From assembly GCA_002049455.2 (NCBI GenBank), contig KV918908.1, positions 62,001 to 126,000 of the forward strand: a stretch of DNA of 64,000 nucleotides, in the 5' to 3' direction. Position numbers and translations under genes: made by a program. Source of the DNA: Porphyra umbilicalis. Taxonomy: Eukaryota; Rhodophyta; Bangiophyceae; Bangiales; Bangiaceae. Shown here in pieces: positions 33,319 through 44,990 of the stretch (position 1 is the stretch's first letter; each line of letters starts with the position of its first letter). The notes beneath the pieces were generated by a model. That model was not told the DNA's origin and made no database searches. It saw nothing but the letters and a program-made list of their open reading frames with translations.

Positions 33319-35023
33319 CCGCGAGCAGGCACAGGCGTACGGGCGGGTGGGGCCTCGTAGGGGGGCGCGATGGCGGGCATAGTTGTCGCGTTTGGCAGAC
33401 TCTGTTTTTTTTTTTTTTTTCGCTTGTCTGCTCTGGGATGGTATTAGGCTACTGTGCAATCCCCAGGCTTGTGTGCGTGTTTTGTTCGCCTGTACCTTGT
33501 TTGGTCTGTAAGCTTTGCTCCTCTGCCTGTGACCATCAACGTGGTATTGCCTGCCGCTCATGTTCCCTGGCCTTGATGTAGGACAGGGTGCTCTCAAAGT
33601 GTAGTGATGCACACATATACTTAGATCAAGGGACTTGATCTTCGTTTCAGAGGTGGCAGGTTGCATTCGTGTCCTCAGGGATCTGAGGGCGTGTCAGTGT
33701 TTGAAGGGTCGCGATGACGCTAAAAGCGAATGGAGTTACGTGGCTGAGAAGGACTGTCCTGCCACAGGGGTCACATGGCCCGGACGGCGCCTGCCCCCCA
33801 GCCCCCCCCCACCGCCCCGAGTTGCGTGCGGCGACCGCGCGCAGCGACTTCCGAGGTTCAACGCGCCCACGATGACCCACGGGTGATCGCGCCTGCGCGC
33901 GGCTTTTGTTGCGGCGGCTCGTCGGCGAGATCTGAAGCCATCTAGCTAGCGGCGCGGTTAGAGGCGCCCCGTCGCGCGGCGGTCGGTCCCACCCGCCCGC
34001 CCGTGCGCCGTGTCGGCCGCCCCGCCCGCCCTGCGCAGGTGCGCTGCGCGGCGAAGTGACGGTCCCTCCCGTTGGCGTCGCGCGACGCCGGCGCCGCCGC
34101 GCTGCGGTGCCGGCGGCGGCCCCCTTTTCCCGCCCCACGCCCCCCCCGCTACGGAAACGTGGCTGTACGCGCCCCCATGCGCGCTCGCGGCTATGGAGCC
34201 GGCCTGCGTGCCCGGTGTCAGTGCGTCGCCGAGCGAGCCACTGCCCTGAAGGCCAGGGTATTGCACGCACGTGCCTGGAATATTCCCGAAGATGTCACGC
34301 CGCTCGATATCAAGCCCAAGCTATCGCTGTCGGGGCGTACGCAACACAAGACGGTGAACAAATCAGTAGAGTTAAAAGTTCAGGTTGAACGCACAGATGG
34401 AAAGGATTTATTGAGGTTGAATGACTTGAACCAAGCCAAACCAAAACAGTGAACGATGTATGAATATTAGTGCATGTCGACTTGCCACGACATCAGCGAT
34501 TTTCTTCTGGATTTGGCCTCCTCGAGTCTCTCTTGGCTGGACCGACAGGTTATTGTGCCCCGGGAAATGATGGGCCTGAAGGATTAGGCGAAATTAGTTA
34601 AGAGGTGACCCAACGACCTTACTCGCGCAGGTCTGGACCGCGACCTTTCCCCAGCCCGAACCGCGGATCAAGTTACAGAAGCCCCTTTGGCCAAACACAT
34701 GCCCGTGTCCAACATAAGCTAGCGATCGAGCGCAAGCGCGCTCTTAGTGCGCGAGCGCCACTTCGCGCGACGCGATGGTCTGTCGCCGATGTTAGGATGG
34801 CAGGAGAGCGTCGGGAGGTCCTTTTTTGGCGGGCCAGCGCCCCAGCGCCAAAAAGGAACCTCCCGGTGGGATCTTGCCCGCCATGGTTCCTGCAAGTTGT
34901 TGTCCTCGAGGAAAGGTTCCCCTGGGAGACTGCGAGGGAGCACGAGCGGCGCACGTGTCCCTGAGAGTCCCCCCTCAAAGGCACTTAGAGTGGGTTCGGT
35001 GAGGTAGGACTAACTAGGGGGCC
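33319..35023. other. LCYB 3' flank and repeat-type DNA
   Basis: A T run (about 33403-33420) roughly 100 bases after the stop may belong to the LCYB 3' untranslated region. 33780-34250 is GC-rich without a recognised product. An imperfect 20-bp-stem hairpin at 34812-34865 is listed separately. Nothing else is supported. Confidence 0.4.
34812..34865. repeat. Imperfect hairpin, 20-nt arms
   Basis: Arms 34812-34831 and 34846-34865 pair at 18 of 20 positions (outer cgggaggt / acctcccg) around a 14-base loop. It could be a small foldback or the core of an RNA hairpin; no further context supports either. Confidence 0.7.
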
Positions 35024-35026
35024 TAA

Positions 35027-36150
35027 GAGCAAACCTAGCAATGATGGACTAACGAAACGTGTCTCTTTTATTCGTGCAACGTGTCTATATTCGCTTATTG
35101 GTCCACGATCCACGCTCTCGTCAATGTAACGGTGCCCCAAGGAACGAGATTCACCACAATGAATTTAGATAACTACATCTCGGTCCGATAGTCCCGGTGA
35201 CATAATAGAGGGCGCATGTTCTATTCGAAGGCAAAATACGGCACGCCCACCCTATTCTGGACAAGGACTATCCTGGACGTCCGCTCATTGGCTGGACGTC
35301 GAAATGACATGCATCGACCACGTGTCCCACGACGACCGAACACGTTGATCAACGACCGCGAACCGATCGCGGGCCACTCCGACGAGGCCCGACATACAGA
35401 TCGCCGATTCCATCCTGTCTGAGGGGGGGGCCGTTGCAACTGCATCCACGACGTTTCTGAGAGCTCTACAAAACCGACTGGGTAGCGTAAACCGCTGTAG
35501 CAGAGACGCTGTGCTTCTCAAGACCAGAGGGGGCGACCCTCAGCTTGTCTCGTGCAAAGTTGCAGGTAGATCGCACGATGTACGCGAGAGCTGTAGACGG
35601 GCCAACATGGAAGAAAAAACCGCCTCCACGGCAGTTTCCAGCCATGAAATTCCCAGCCTTGTGCCAGCCCTCAGCACCCGTGCAACACGTTTGGGTGCAC
35701 ACAATCCCGTCTGTGATTCTTGCATGTGTGATTGGCTGACAGGTCGTCATGGCCGTGCACGGTGGCAGCCTGTGGAGCTGCCATGTATCACTCAATCGAC
35801 GTTTACGACGACGATCCCCCACTTTTTGCCATACTTGTGCTTCGTGTCTGCTTTTGAGTCAGTCGATCGCTGCCTTTCGTCGGCCTGTCGACGGCAATCT
35901 GCAGCGGATCTCGCGGATCACGCCTCGCTGGAGGCTCCGAGATTCTTCGGACGGTTTACTCCAAGGGATGGGCCACGAACCGCCCACCAACAAAGAGGAC
36001 TATCGATGAAAAAGTAGCCCGGTGAGGAGTAACTCTATTGCGCATATCGCCCATTTTAGGAGCCTACAATAGGCGGCCTGTGAGGGGGCGCCACGTCGCA
36101 AGCCCAATTGAGATTTTAAGGATAGTCCTCTGACATTGCTAGGTTTGCTC
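35027..36150. mobile_element. Non-autonomous PIF/Harbinger-like element with TAA target duplication
   Basis: A 1,124-bp element bounded by exact 17-bp inverted ends: GAGCAAACCTAGCAATG at 35027-35043 and its reverse complement at 36134-36150. TAA occurs immediately outside both ends (35024-35026 and 36151-36153), the three-base TWA target duplication typical of PIF/Harbinger. After a few variable bases inside each end, GGACTA is also shared. No transposase-like frame is seen inside, so it looks like a deletion derivative or large MITE. The superfamily rests on target length and sequence, not on a protein. Confidence 0.75.
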
Positions 36151-36153
36151 TAA

Positions 36154-37064
36154 TCGGAACTAGGGGGGATCTTTCCCGAGAGGAAGAATTCACTGGACCT
36201 CTTCGGAATCAGACCCCAGCGGTATCATCCTTAACTAGATTTGTAGCAAGAACGCAGATAGCGCAATTTGAGCCACAGTCTTTTTGATTCTGTGGCCACG
36301 AATGGCCGGCCCAATTGCACACAGCGAAAATGGCGGCGGTACACGAAAAAAAGATGACTCTGCCTCCTGAACAGGCCATAGGAGTTCTAGACGACGATTG
36401 CATTTGCCAAAGGTGGACACGAAACGCATACTCAAACGACGCGGGACGGCGGATCGTTCCGATGAAGAAAGAAATGCTCCCAGACAGAAGGCTTTCTTCC
36501 TTGCATGAGCAGAAGACATTTGGTGACGTTGGTCGGCTTCCTACGTCGCGCGTGGCGATCATCAGAGTGCGACAAGTTTTACCGGGGCACAAATGCGGCA
36601 CGGTCATCGGCTCCACGTGCAGGAGGACCTCTTACAGCACGATGTGGGAACGATGCTTCCTGATCGGCGGTGTGTCCATTTTGGGGGGGAGTGCCATAGG
36701 CATCCTTTGTGGCAGGAAAGTAGCCTCGGTTCTTCGTGCAGAAGACAGCTCGATAGGCCGTCACGGTACCGCCAAGCTGACCTTTTACCAGACACCGTGC
36801 CCAGAAAAGGATATCGCAGCAATGGCGACACTGAACCAGGGTGCAGGGAAGTTATGAGTGCTCTCGTTCACACGTGAAAAAGAAGCCAATATTTGTAAGC
36901 ACTGTAAGCATTTATGGGTATGTCCAGGTTTTTCACTACGAAACTCAAAGAAGGTTGTGTATGAATCGCATTGTGGATCAAACAGTAAGGTTGCTAGACG
37001 GTTCACTGACAAAAGCTGGCTGCTCCGGAGCAGGCCCTTTTCTTGGTTCCGCTAATCTCTGCTG
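36154..37064. other. Repeat-type DNA with a possible pogo-like relic
   Basis: Ordinary base composition with short frames only. The minus-strand relic at 36604-36831 is described separately. A 16-base near-match, aactagggggcc versus aactagggggga, flanks the Harbinger-like element just outside its TAA copies; it may be chance. Confidence 0.35.
36604..36831 (-). mobile_element. Possible pogo/Tigger-like transposase relic
   Basis: A minus-strand translation contains LLHEEPRLLSCHKGCL, resembling LLHEKCGLLSGRTIARG in the better pogo-like relic at 49.9 kb. At DNA level the shared core gtcttctgcacgaa followed by ggctactttc supports common origin, about 27 of 36 positions. It is short, decayed and uncertain. 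Confidence 0.3.
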
Positions 37065-37220
37065 CAAGATTGTTGCGGTCGGGGGTTCCGAAGCTGGAAG
37101 GGGCGTGGCCCCTCGGCTGTGGATGGCACACCCCGGGGCCACCCCAAAGTATCCCCGATCCAGGCCAGCGCAGGAAAGACCTGTCCGGATCTCAGATAGA
37201 TCAGATCTGGTGGGGGGCGG
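37065..37220 (+). repeat. Dispersed repeat R1, copy 1
   Basis: About 155 bases related to the inverted copy at 59590-59755, by eye at roughly 75-80% identity. Shared blocks include gggggttcc, ctggaaggggcgtggcc, gatccaggccagcgcagga and a terminal gatctggt. No coding content is evident; family unknown. Confidence 0.7.
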
Positions 37221-37256
37221 GGCTTTTCACGAGTGCTCTTCTCCACCCCCGTACTA

Positions 37257-37395
37257 CAGTGCGTTCTCGTTATAAGAGACAGCCGATTCGGCTCAATATG
37301 AAGAAAAAAGTGGCCCACACGGACTGGAATGGAAGACTCGCGACCCATATTCTTTTGAAAACGATTCTCTTATATACAATAACGAGAACGCACTG
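37257..37395. mobile_element. 139-bp Tc1/mariner-like MITE
   Basis: Exact 17-bp inverted ends: CAGTGCGTTCTCGTTAT at 37257-37273 and its reverse complement at 37379-37395. TA dinucleotides flank both sides (37255-37256 and 37396-37397), and CAGTG ends with TA target sites are typical of Tc1/mariner. The interior includes gagacagccgattcggctca. A partial relative lies at 63601-63718 and a lone end at 13056. No coding capacity. Confidence 0.85.
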
Positions 37396-37524
37396 TACTG
37401 CGTCTGAACTTTTCACTTTGGAGAGAAATATCTGTCTGGCGCTTTTGGGGTGGCTACTTTGGCCGCCGGTGCTCGCGTTGGAGAAAGGTTCATTGACAGA
37501 GGGGACTGCCTTCCCCGTCGGGGT

Positions 37525-37740
37525 TTGAAAACTCCAACTGTGCTTCGGACGACGATTTCCCTCTGGGCTTTGCCGTGATCCTCTCCCGTATTGATAAAAG
37601 CTGGGCTGTAGCTTGTTCTCCGAGGCAGTTCCTTCGACGGACCGAGCTGATCAAGAGGTCACTTGGGCTGGACGGCGAACGAACGTGGTGGCGCCAAGAA
37701 CCGCTACAATTATACCCGCAGCGAGCAAGAGACGCAACCG
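37525..37740 (+). repeat. Dispersed repeat R2, copy 1
   Basis: About 215 bases matching the inverted copy at 51735-51950. Shared blocks include ctgggctttgccgtgatcc, ccgaggcag.tcctt, gagctgatcaagaggtcac and ccaagaaccgctaca. Both copies can be read as DD.PLGFAVIL, so the repeat may derive from a coding element, but its family is unknown. Confidence 0.75.
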
Positions 37741-40160
37741 CGAGGCTGTCGGGGGCGAGGTGGCGGGCGCGCCCGCGCATACGCTCACCACGCCACTCCG
37801 CCCTCACGGTTAAGGAAGTCCTTATATCAATAAGATGTGCGCACGCGTATGACCACTGCCCGGTTCTGACCCCAAGAGACCTTAACCCGAGTGTTTCTTC
37901 CGAACTTTAGTTGCCTGAGCGCCCCCATCCCCCCACGGGTTCATCACCATCACTCGGTGCACTCCTCTGTCACTTCCTCCCTCGATGTGCACGTGCCTAA
38001 TTCTCACGCAACGCCAAGTCATTGCCTTTTCCCGCCCTTTCGCAGCCTCCGCCATGTGCCCATCACTTTGCTACTTCCCGCTACCTCTTTTGTTCTACTC
38101 CCTCCCTGCGAGGCTTCTCGACGCTGCTTTGCCTCCCACACACCATGTTTGTCGTCCTCCGCCAATCGTGTTTATCGTCCGTCTGTTCACGTCTTCATCG
38201 TCGGCACGTTGGGGAAGTACGCGTCGGTGCCACTTCCATGGCCGATAGTACGGAGGTATGTTCAGCGGTGGTGGCCCCCGTTATCCAGGTCGAGAATTTA
38301 GTGAACGTCCTCAAAAATTCGCGGGGGGCAGCCCGATAGCACTCCCGGGTCGCTTGCGTCGGCGTACGGGACAAGGATGGTGATTGGGGCTGGCCGATTT
38401 ATCCCAGGCATGACGCACTACGAAGTGGCCAAACTCGTAACGCGCAGACGATCGCTCCTGCAACGCCAGCGATATGCTTGCGGTGCGGCCGCCGGCATTG
38501 TTCACCGTGACGCTCTTTTCAGGTATCTCAGCAAGGCGCTCATGGGCCAGACGCAGCTCGGAGACGCTGGCAATGCCAAAATGCCCCCCTCTAGAAATGC
38601 GCCGATTGTGGGCAAACCCTTTCTGATTCAGCCTATTGAGCTGTATGAGCCTAACCTGCTCCTTGGCAGAGGGAAAGCCGCCGAGGCTGCTGTAATTCTC
38701 ACGCGATGCTTCGGCGGTGCCCATTTCAGGTTCCACAGTTGAAGCTGACTTCGAGGCTCCTTCGGGACAAGTCACCAGCCTTTCCTTGCGCGCGGCAGCC
38801 CGACGTTTTATTGCCTGTATCTTCTTGAAGAACATCTTGCGAGGCGACACTCGCGGTGTGCAAACAGCCGTACTGCTGCTGCTCCGGGTCAGCTACAGCA
38901 CGTCAGTTGAGACGCACAGCAGGACAGCGCTAGCAGTCCTCCAAAGAGAATTCTTTGCCATCCACGCTGTTGTACCGTCGAGCCTGCAACGCTTCGAGAG
39001 CATCTTGCAAGTTGAAGCAGCTGGGAGTGGCCGAGAAGGGTTGTGGGTTCCGGCGTGCTGCTCAGCGGGTGTCATGGGAGAGTAGCGGGCCGCCATGCTT
39101 GCGTGTGGATCCGGCGACTGGGACTACTGCCCGCAAGTTCCGCCCGCCGTCGCCAAAACAGCCAGCAATTACCAGGTTGACACGTCTTGCGTTCCCAGAA
39201 CTTGTAGCGGCAGCAGGAGCAGCCGGCGTCACGCGGGAAAGCGACGCTGGGGGGGGTGGCAGCTGAGGGTGGGCGACGTACACGGTGGCATAGCCGCTCA
39301 GTTGGTCACCAGGCACGGAGGAGGCGCCGGAATGGAAGCGTAGGCGTCAACAGAGGGAGGGCAAGGAGGCAGCAGAAGGAGCTAGAGCAGTCGCAACGCG
39401 ACAAGCTTCTGTCTGTCTTGTGACACAACACGTGTCAAAAAGACTTCGTGACGTGCCGATGGCGTCCCTTCCCGAGAACCCTTTGCCCTGCATTCTCACG
39501 ACGGCCGAAGGGCTGGCCAAGACGGCAAGGGGTGAAGAACCGCAAGGATGAGACTAACACCACCCCCGCCAGTTCCGCATCCTCTTCGTCTGAGGCGCCC
39601 GGAGATGACCACTTTTCTCCCGCTTCTTTTGAACCACTAAGCGTGCGCGGCAACCGCTCCGCCTCTGCTTTCGGAGGTTTCAACACCCCACCGTACGGGA
39701 CAGGTGGGATGGTGGGTGCAGGGTAAGCGGGCGCACGAGAGCCCGCCCGCGTGTTGGTGGAAGTGGAAGGGGAATCTTCCACTTCTTCTGTAACTACGTT
39801 TGCGCCCGCAAGCACGGCAAAAAGCGGGGATACCTGCGTATCGTGCGTAGTGCCCGCGTCTCATGAAGCGGGAAGGCCAACCCCGACTACAACGCACGAG
39901 GCATCGCTGGAACTCAGGTGAGGTTTCATCAGCCTTTCTGTATGAAGCAATCCGAGTCGAGAAGGACGGCCAGCTAGGGAGCGACACTTTATACTTACCT
40001 CCCAGGAGCGTGCGGGGAGGTGATGATGGCATGGAAAGCCGCTCGTCGATTGCGTCGGTGAAGAAGCAGGGCGGACTGGTAGCGGCCAAGGGTCTGCGAT
40101 GCTGATGGACGCCTTCGTTGTCCGTCTATGTAGGGACATGTCGCTGGCCACCGCTCCACA
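37741..40160. other. Repeat-type DNA with possible minus-strand exons
   Basis: Ordinary composition. The longest credible frame is 38311-38850 (-), 179 residues with a mixed, lysine/glutamate-containing composition (MSPRKMFFKKIQAIKRRAAA start). A second minus frame ends near 39435, and a consensus donor G|GTAAGT lies near 40000 on the minus strand. These could be exons of an unknown gene or transposon, but no family is recognised. Confidence 0.3.
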
Positions 40161-40292
40161 GGCAAGCAATTTGCCTTTGGTGTGGGTCGGATGACCCAGA
40201 TAGCCACAAATGGGTTTCAAATATACGTAGCAGCTGCTACGTGGCACGAAACGTGTCTCCGACCCACGCCACCGACCCACATTTGACTTGCC
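40161..40292. mobile_element. Foldback/MITE-like element with central perfect palindrome
   Basis: A central exact palindrome acgtagcagctgctacgt (40225-40242) is framed by gtttc/gaaac, then by gtgggtcgga (40182-40191) and its reverse complement (40258-40267), with outer ggcaag-type arms at 40161 and near 40285-40292. The left half carries a roughly 22-base insertion. It is best explained as a small foldback element; no target duplication was established. Confidence 0.6.
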
Positions 40293-41679
40293 GTCGCTCT
40301 CTATCGTCCTCCCTCGAAACAGTTGAGATCAGCATTGACGCATTCTGTGCGAGTAGTTGGTTCAGACATCGATTCTGTGCAACCGATGCATCCAGTGATT
40401 TGCCGCGTCCACTATGAAGAGGCGTGAAGTGCGCAGCTGGTCTTGAGCAGGCTCCCAGCACCGCGCGTCCGGGCCCTCTGGTGGCACCAAGAAAATCCGC
40501 TGTCCCAGTTCCTTGCGACCGCACAACCCCAGAACTGCTTATGTGCCACACCCTGGCAGGTGTTGGGGCCATTAGCCTTGATGGACCTGTCAGGGGTAGA
40601 GCGGGCGGTCGAAGTGCTCGCGCGCCATTAATGCGCTGTTGCAGCTAATGAGAACTTGAGCAGTTTGTCCATGTAACTGAAGGGCGCAAAGGACGGCGCC
40701 AAAAATTCTTGAGGCTCACAACTCGTGCCGCTCAGAGACATTTGACGGCCGTCAGTACGACTTCTCTGCATTCCAATCAATAAATGACGGCACGATCGCG
40801 CCGGCTTGGTCGTGGCAGCCAGGCTGCCGACGACGTCGTCGTGTAGAGTCCAATCTAGCGCAGAATCTGATGCACGGTGTTCCTTCTCCGGCCATTTCAC
40901 GGCCTGGTGGCACGTGGTGATCAGCAATCTGTCTGAGTAGCATTCTGAAGATGTTGACTTGCCGATGAAGCGCATTGGCAGGACCGCCGACCGTGGCTGA
41001 AGGGTGCCCGTTAGGGCTCAACACTTCCTCCCCAGGACGGTGTGCCACAAACTCATTTATCGTACATGCTCATCCGTTCTTGTGGGAAGTGCAGTGGAAG
41101 TTCAGGCTCGAGCACCAGTCGAGTTCTTTATCAAGAGGTATGCCAGAGATCAGCTGCGCGGGGCCTTGGTGTGACGTCTCCTCTTTTAAAAAGTCACTGC
41201 GACATGAAGAAAAAGCAAACAGCGCGTCACTATTCAACTTCCAGCGACATTACAGGCTCTTGTCCGTTTCCTCGCTGCCTCTTTTCGGTGCACATGGCGC
41301 AGTGCCTCGACGCGGACGAGAGATAGAAGAAGAGATTCATGTGCCACACGCGTATGCGAAGAAGCGCACGGAAATTGCAGGGTGCGACCTATTCTGTTTA
41401 GAAAAGGAAATTTGACACTTCCGTGGACAGCGATGAGCGTACATCCACTTAAGAGTAATATTGCTGTCCTCCCAATTTTGGCCGATGTGGTCAAAGTCAA
41501 GACGGGGTCTGAGTCAACTGCCCATTGGTCAATCGACTTTAACCGGCTGAATGGATGGCTGAGACGCGGTTTCACACTGTTGATCACCCCTCTTGACATC
41601 GACGGGATCGGCCAAAATTGTGAAGACAGCAATAGGGCGCTCGTGTTAGACTCTGCAGATGCTAGTTAGTGTCAGTATC

Positions 41680-41770
41680 ACCCTGTGCAGTGCACCTCGA
41701 TGCTGGAACCACCGCGAGCCCGGTTCTGGCTCAAACTGCTCGTTCAGAACTTGCACAGCCCCTCGTGAAC
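41680..41770 (+). repeat. Dispersed repeat R3, copy 1
   Basis: About 60-90 bases inversely related to 42940-43035. The shared core is cagtgcacctcg.tgctgga, then ccac.gcgagcccggttctggctc. Both copies read VHL.AG.T.SPVLA in one frame. Unknown family. Confidence 0.6.
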
Positions 41771-42939
41771 GCCTCTGTGGAGCGTTTTTCTCACGCAAAA
41801 CATGTTTTCACTCGCAAACTTTTGCAGTCGAGCATTTTCCACCGACTTTTTGGATGCATAGAAGCGTCTCTGGAAGCGCCTCTGATGGTGTACAGGGCCA
41901 TAGTGGAAATGCCCATAGGCAAACGTATGCAGATGCTAAACAAGCGCGTGCGAGCTCTTCGGTTCTTTCAAAGAGGTGTTTCTGCGATTTTTGCCCGCTG
42001 CATTAGGACACCCTTGTCGAGGCGCGTGTATGAAGTCGAGCATGGGTGTCAAGATGCTGGACGAGTACCGGGTTTTTACACTTGGCTCCTCCTTCTCTGC
42101 GACTTGACGGCATTTATTACCAGCCACCGGAGCGGCAACTGTCCCTGCGTGAACCGCGAAAGGGAATGGTGAAGGGAATGGTATCGGTACTGTGAACTCG
42201 CTTCCCACCAAGCTCTATGACAATTGCCAAAGAACTGTGCATCCCGCGCGGAGAAAACGGGTTCCGACCGCCTCCACCCCGGGGATTGCGGGCGTAGAGG
42301 CACGATATCCGTGTCGCTCTGCCGACTCTGCGCCGGTTGCCCACCGTATTGCCATGCTGTATCAGTCCGAGCTGAGCTGCATCAGGCCTGTATGTCGTGC
42401 TTCCAATGTTTATCGAAAAACTCCGTGGGTGAGGGCATGGCTGAGTGCTGAGCATGGCTGAGTAATGAGTATGGCTGAACACTGGGCATAGCTGGGAACT
42501 GCGCACTGGGCGTCGGGTGCCGTGGTGGGGGGGGGGCGGGGGAGGGGAGCGCAGGCAAGGAGTGAGCCAGGGCTGCACCCTCGCTTGCGAGGCCATGTCC
42601 TATATCTTCTAGTACTACGAGAGAGGGGTGCTTGCTTGCTCTCTTAGGCGCTGCGAAAACTGCCTGCTCTCTTCCTATTCACCGCCCCGAAGTGGGCGCA
42701 ACCTTCCTCTGCTCGTGGGCTGGACGATGATGTCCTTCTACCTATATTTTGCCCTACTCGGCACAGATCCGGTACTGAGCCGCACCCGTTTAGCGTATCA
42801 AGTCGCACTTGTAGGAACTTGAGCGGACTTTATAGAGCTCTTAATCTCGCCGGAATCTCGTCACCAGCACGCCACAACCAGTGTTTTGGACGGGATACAA
42901 GCAAACACTCCCAGCGTGCGAGCTCCTGCTCGCAGAAGC

Positions 42940-43035
42940 CCGTTTTCAACGAGCGTTGACGAGTAATTCGAGCCAGAACCGGGCTCGTGGTGGATCCAGC
43001 AACGAGGTGCACTGCGCTGGTCGACACTGCTGTCA
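42940..43035 (-). repeat. Dispersed repeat R3, copy 2
   Basis: Inverted partner of the 41.7 kb copy, about 1.2 kb away. A weaker third match (accggtgctggctcagag) occurs near 53440-53500. Confidence 0.55.
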
Positions 43036-43898
43036 GAAAGAGCCACTGGTCTCTGCGGCACACAAACGGGCGCAGCCTTGTCGCAAAGTGTGCTGCTGTC
43101 TCCGCACAAAGACGGCTTGAATGCACAAGTGCAATTGGTAATGGGAGAGGCAGACAGTGCTTGCACGGTGTGCTCGGCGCTCCCCCAAGTACATGGGCGC
43201 GGAGAGGGTATCGTGTGCACGACATGGAGCGCGCCTCGAAGGGTGTTCACGCTTTGCTCGTGCAGTTTGCTGGAAGCGACGGCCGCGCTGCTGCGTGACG
43301 CCGAGCGGGGAGGCGGCGCGCGCGGCGCGCGATCCGCGGGTTTTGCCTCGCCAAACCCGGAGCGGCGTTGGGCGGATTTGGTGCTCAGAAAGCACCCCTC
43401 GTACCTATTTTAGGTCGCGACCTATTCCGGTGGTGCCGCCCTCCCCAAAGCGGATGACGCGCGGCGCACCAACGTGCGACGGCGGCCCCACGACGCGCGC
43501 GGACAAGCAACGCAAGTGGCATCGTCCCCCCCGCGAGCGCCAACACGGCGAGAGACCGCCACCGCCGCCCTCGCCGCGGCGCGCGGCGCGCCCGCCCACA
43601 CGGGGCGCGGCGCGCGCGCGGCCGCGCGGCGCGCCGCGGCGGTCCCCCCGCGGCGGCCGCTCCGACTGGCTTTGCCAAAAAGGCCCCTAATTTTCAACAA
43701 CAATCCCCCTAGTTTTTCAATCGGCCACCGCCCCGCGCGGCCCCCCGCCGCCCCGCGTGGCGCCGCCGCCGTCGCCTTTGTCGCCGTGGCCGCCGCCGTG
43801 GGCCGCCGCCGTCGAACGCGGCGCCCCCCTGCCCCAGCTTGTCCCCCCCCCCCCCCCCCCGCCCCGCCCCCTGCCCCCCTTTTCTGACCGCCACCACC

Positions 43899-44385
43899 AT
43901 GTGGGCGTCCCCCGCCACCGCCACCGCTGCTGCCGCCGCCGCCGCCGCCGCCGCGGGGCGGTGCGTGCGCGCCGCCCGCCCCGGCCGCCCGCCGCGGCGG
44001 CGGCCGCGCGCGCCGCCCGCCGCGCCGCCCGCCGCCGCCACCGCGGCGCGCGCCCTCTGTGCCGCACGCGCGGTCACGGCGGTGGATCCCCCCCCCCCCC
44101 CCGCCCCCGCGCGCCCGTCCCCCCACTCCACGCTGCGTGGCGGGGCGGCCGCGGCGGCGGGCGGCGGGCCGCCTCGACGGCAGCGGCGGCGGCGGCGACC
44201 GGCGGCGCCCCCCCGCCCCCCCCTCCCACACCGCCGCCGCCGCCGCGCCCGACGCCCCCCCCCCCCACCCGCCGCCACCCGCTGTCCGGTCGCCGCCGCC
44301 GCGGCGGCGGCCACCGACGCGCGCGTCGCGTCGGTGGCGCGCCTGCTGACGCCCCCCGACGGCCGCGACGGGGGCGACGGCGGTG

Positions 44386-44420
<35 letters not shown>

Positions 44421-44502
44421 CGCCTCGGCCGCCTGTACGAGCGGCTGGCGCCCGCCGCGCGTGCCGTCGCCGCCGCGCACGCTGCCGTCGACGCGCGCGC
44501 GC

Positions 44503-44537
<35 letters not shown>

Positions 44538-44952
44538 AATGGGAGCGGCGGCAGCGACAATGGCAGCGGCGACGCGTCTGGGGTGGCGGCCGCCGCGCGC
44601 GCGGCGCGGCGGCTGGCGCGCGCCGCCGCTGCCGTGCGCGCCGTCGACGCGGCGGCGGCGGATGTGGCGGCGGCGGTGGAGCTCGGGGCCGCCCTCGGCG
44701 CCGCCGCCGCCGACGGCGCCGAGGCGGCGGTGCTCGCCGACGAGGCGGCGGCGGCGGCCGACGCGCTGGCGGCCCGCCGGCTGGCGGTGGTGGCGGCGCT
44801 GCTGCGCGTCGGGCCCGCCGCCGCGGGGGGCTGGTGGCGGCGGTGGGGGGGTTGGGGGGGGGGGGGGGGCGCCAACGTGGCGGATGCGGTGCTGCGGCTG
44901 GCGTCGGACGACGACGGGTGGTGGGGGGCCGACGGGGAGGGCGGCGGCGGTG

Positions 44953-44990
<38 letters not shown>

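Larger units (their letters stand above)
40293..43898. other. Repeat-type DNA, then GC-rich leader of the RF1 gene
   Basis: 40293-43280 has ordinary composition with short frames, including two inverted R3 copies (41680-41770 and 42940-43035). From about 43290 the sequence becomes strongly GC-rich and the last 60 bases before the RF1 start are C/T-rich, likely its promoter and leader. No host gene supported. Confidence 0.45.

Noticed and set aside
35012-36170. aactaggggg direct repeat as the target duplication of the Harbinger-like element
   Set aside because: It is separated from the terminal repeats by several bases on each side; the adjoining TAA copies fit better.
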